Source of the DNA: Formicarius rufipectus
Lineage: Eukaryota; Chordata; Aves; Passeriformes; Formicariidae
Length of the DNA: 64,000 bases
Assembly: GCA_013399695.1 (NCBI GenBank)
Contig: VXAU01004724.1
Span: 702,814-766,813, forward strand
Reading direction: 5' to 3'
The notes under the pieces were generated by a model, which was not told the origin of the DNA, ran no database searches, and saw only the letters and a program-made list of their open reading frames with translations. Of this stretch, positions 62,533 to 64,000 are shown in pieces. Made by a program: the position numbers and the translations under genes. How positions within the stretch are numbered: position 1 is the first letter of the stretch; each line of letters starts with the position of its first letter.

Positions 62533-62562
62533 GGGTTTTCTCTACTGCAGTAGAGAAAGCCC
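62533..62562. repeat. Near-perfect 30-bp palindrome
   Basis: The central 22 bp (62537-62558) are a perfect palindrome with half-site TTTCTCTACTG meeting CAGTAGAGAAA. Three GGG/CCC bases extend it on each side with one mispair. It could form a cruciform or hairpin. No transposon end is recognised beside it. Confidence 0.85.
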
Positions 62563-62776
62563 AAAGCCCCCCATCTATGACTCTTGGTATTGCATGTTTC
62601 TAGTTTAACCTGCACACCTGGGTGATGTGGCCTGGTATGAATCGTCAGCATCCAGAGGAAGGCAAGACCTCCATCAGGTGATGCTGCTGGAACAGCAAAA
62701 GCATTTCCCTCGGGAAAAGATTCCTGAAATGCAATTTTCTTCCTTGGGCATTTCAGTATTGTTTTTCCTCATTAAC

Positions 62777-62869
62777 CTTTTCTGATGGCTCTTCAGAGAA
62801 TTTCAGTTCAAAACCTAAGTCAACATTCACCCTAAAACTTCCTGCTGCGAGATACTCAACTTCATGGCC
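62777..62869 (-). other. Candidate internal exon, unknown gene
   Basis: A strong acceptor (TTTTGTCTTTTTGCAG) opens a 93-bp, 31-codon, phase 0-0 segment ending AAAAG|GTTAAT. The translation includes GHEVEYLAAGSFRVNVDLG and FELKFSEEPSEK, an alternating pattern compatible with beta strands. A 36-bp in-frame segment at 63394-63429 with its own acceptor could precede it. No family was recognised, no start codon is found upstream, and the donor is average. Confidence 0.18.
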
Positions 62870-62945
62870 CTGCAAAAAGACAAAACAGTTGCCTACGTGT
62901 TTAGTTGTGTGAACTTTAGAGAACAATTTAAATACATCTGGGTTT

Positions 62946-62958
62946 TGTGTGTGTGTGT
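62946..62958. repeat. (TG)6 microsatellite
   Basis: A short perfect TG run. Confidence 0.85.
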
Positions 62959-63341
62959 TAAGCACTAGCAGACAGTACATAAATATTTTTTAAAGACTTT
63001 TATGTCACAGAGCACAGATCCACAGGGAACATCTCTCAACCTGTGCATTACCTCTGTGCAGGACATATGAAGAAAAACAGATGTAATTTTTTTTGTTCTT
63101 TTAAATTCACCTGAAGACAGGAGCAATGTGTTCCTAGAGAAGTATTGTCAGCTCTGCATTTTAAAGCCAACCTTTAAACCATTTCATCAAATAATTCTGC
63201 TTTGACACACTTTTTCTCTGTGTGGGGCACGACTGCATAATTTACCTTTGTTAATAAGTTTTAGGAAGGTGCTTGTGCACTAAAGCACTTTGACATAAAT
63301 ACTTCCATAAGCTGGAACAGTTCCTGACTAACTCCTTCCAG

Positions 63342-63469
63342 AGAGCTTTGCTTTCCGCACAAATCACCTAATTCAAAACTTGGAAAAGCACACCTGTGCA
63401 GCTTCCACCACCCCTTGGTACACCAGCCTCTGTGCAACACGTCAAGGAGGAGGGAACACGAAGCATCAG
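63342..63469 (+). other. Candidate internal exon, unknown gene
   Basis: Both splice signals are excellent: acceptor CTGACTAACTCCTTCCAG before 63342, and donor CATCAG|GTAAGT after 63469. The intervening 128 bp are open for 42 codons in one frame (phase 1 to 0), including FAFRTNHLIQNLEKH and TTPWYTSLCATRQGGG. I recognise no family. It overlaps a weaker minus-strand candidate, and both cannot be real coding exons. It could also be part of a non-coding transcript near the adjacent CpG-rich region. Confidence 0.22.
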
Positions 63470-63524
63470 GTAAGTTCTCAAGTGTTTTAAGACCCACCTG
63501 ATGTCTCAGGCACTGCTTTTAAGC

Positions 63525-64000
63525 GGCACTTACAGAAAAGCGACCTCGGTGTATCGAGGGCACCCCCGACAGGTCAACCCACCGCTTTTAGGGATCACCA
63601 CCTGGTTTCCCAACAACAGAGAAGGATCAGACAGTGGCGCGGGAAATACTCACACCCTGCTGGAAAACAAAACAACAACAGAGCCCCGTAAAGCCCGGTG
63701 GGCGCGGAGGTTCTTTACTGCCCCTTCCCGCACTCCACGCCCCACCGCGGGCGATGGGGGCGATACATGGGCGGTATAAAAGGGGGCGATATAAAGGGAA
63801 GGGAGGCGAGACATAAAGGGGAGCAGTATAAGAGGAGGCGATATAAAGGAGGGGGGGCGACACAAAAGGGAGCGGTATAAAGGGGGGAGGAGATGTAAGG
63901 AAGGGGGTAGCTATATAACGGGGAGGCGATATAAAGGGGAGAGCGATATAAGGAAGGGGATATAAAGGGGGCAGCAATACAAAGCGGGGAATTACAAGCG
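63525..64000. promoter_or_regulatory. CpG-rich region, possible CpG-island promoter
   Basis: CpG dinucleotides become frequent here (GCGGC, CGACC, TCGAGG, GCGCGGG, GCGCGG, CCGCGGGCG and many GCGAT), in contrast to the CpG-poor sequence to the left. In birds such stretches usually mark promoters. Part of the CpG count comes from the minisatellite from 63.75 kb, so the promoter reading rests mainly on 63525-63750. The window ends before a transcript can be seen. Confidence 0.4.
63751..64000. repeat. G-rich minisatellite with TATAAA-like core, cut by window end
   Basis: About 14 degenerate tandem units of roughly 13-20 bp follow the pattern GGCGATATAAAGGGG, with variants such as CGGTATAAAGGGG, CGACACAAAAGGG and GATGTAAGG. 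The array continues to the end of the window, so its full length is unknown. Open frames across it (63627-63977 and 63650-63865 minus) show a periodic Pro/Tyr/Ile pattern because they translate the repeat. The G runs on one strand could favour G-quadruplex structure. Confidence 0.92.

Larger units (their letters stand above)
59837..63341. other. Unique sequence with candidate exons
   Basis: No recognised gene or transposon. Three minus-strand segments with splice-like borders are listed separately. A (TG)6 run lies at 62946-62958 and a near-perfect 30-bp palindrome at 62533-62562. Confidence 0.45.

Noticed and set aside
62421..62651. Minus exon starting at CTACTGCAG
   Set aside because: The acceptor sits in the palindrome at 62533-62562, all three frames look superficially protein-like, and the phase does not fit the neighbouring candidate.
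63627..63977. Pro/Tyr/Ile-periodic minus frame
   Set aside because: The periodicity is that of the underlying minisatellite; it is not a structural protein.
1..64000. tRNA, rRNA, snRNA, CRISPR or bacterial operon features
   Set aside because: Looked for tRNA T-arm words, tandem spacer-repeat arrays and operon-like gene runs; none were seen.

Overview
This window looks like avian nuclear DNA, most likely from a passerine or other neoavian bird. The evidence is its repeats: CR1 LINE 3' ends of two ages, and LTRs of endogenous retroviruses with clean target-site duplications. Overall composition is AT-rich, with one CpG-rich stretch at the right edge. I see no bacterial features: no operons, ribosome binding sites or CRISPR arrays. 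I recognise no complete protein-coding gene. The many 60-190 codon open frames behave like chance frames or translated repeats. The window is best read as intergenic or intronic sequence, possibly close to a CpG-island promoter at its right end.

Layout. 1-13 kb is mostly unique non-coding DNA with small simple repeats and one sequencing gap (a G run ending in N at 9608). At 13.03-13.48 kb lies a solo LTR of ERVK type with a perfect 6-bp duplication. 13.5-23.4 kb is unique, including a CpG-retaining, homeodomain-motif-rich stretch at 23.1-23.3 kb. At 23.49-23.94 kb is a second solo LTR with a perfect 5-bp duplication. 24-29 kb has small tandem repeats and a pair of octamer motifs. A CR1 3' end lies at 29.2-29.8 kb (+) and another at 34.1-34.4 kb (-).

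41.3-42.9 kb is an internally collapsed ERVL-like provirus on the minus strand: one full LTR, a possible primer-binding region, a short A-rich internal remnant, and a stub of the other LTR, bounded by near-identical 5-bp repeats. An old CR1 reverse-transcriptase fragment lies at 48.3-48.8 kb (-). A third solo LTR lies at 49.30-50.05 kb with a perfect 5-bp duplication. A younger CR1 3' end is at 53.4-53.6 kb (+) and a second old CR1 ORF2 fragment at 58.9-59.7 kb (-). From 63.5 kb the sequence becomes CpG-rich, and from 63.75 kb it is a G-rich minisatellite whose units carry a TATAAA-like core; the window ends inside it.

Coding. Several short open segments are framed by convincing splice signals: on the plus strand at 63342-63469 and 40582-40725, and on the minus strand at 62777-62869, 60588-60731 with 60260-60330, and 37849-38029. 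None matches a protein family I know. Because chance pseudo-exons are common in 64 kb, all are low-confidence candidates. The repeats do not form a functional system. They record at least four independent LTR insertions of at least two types and at least two ages of CR1 activity.
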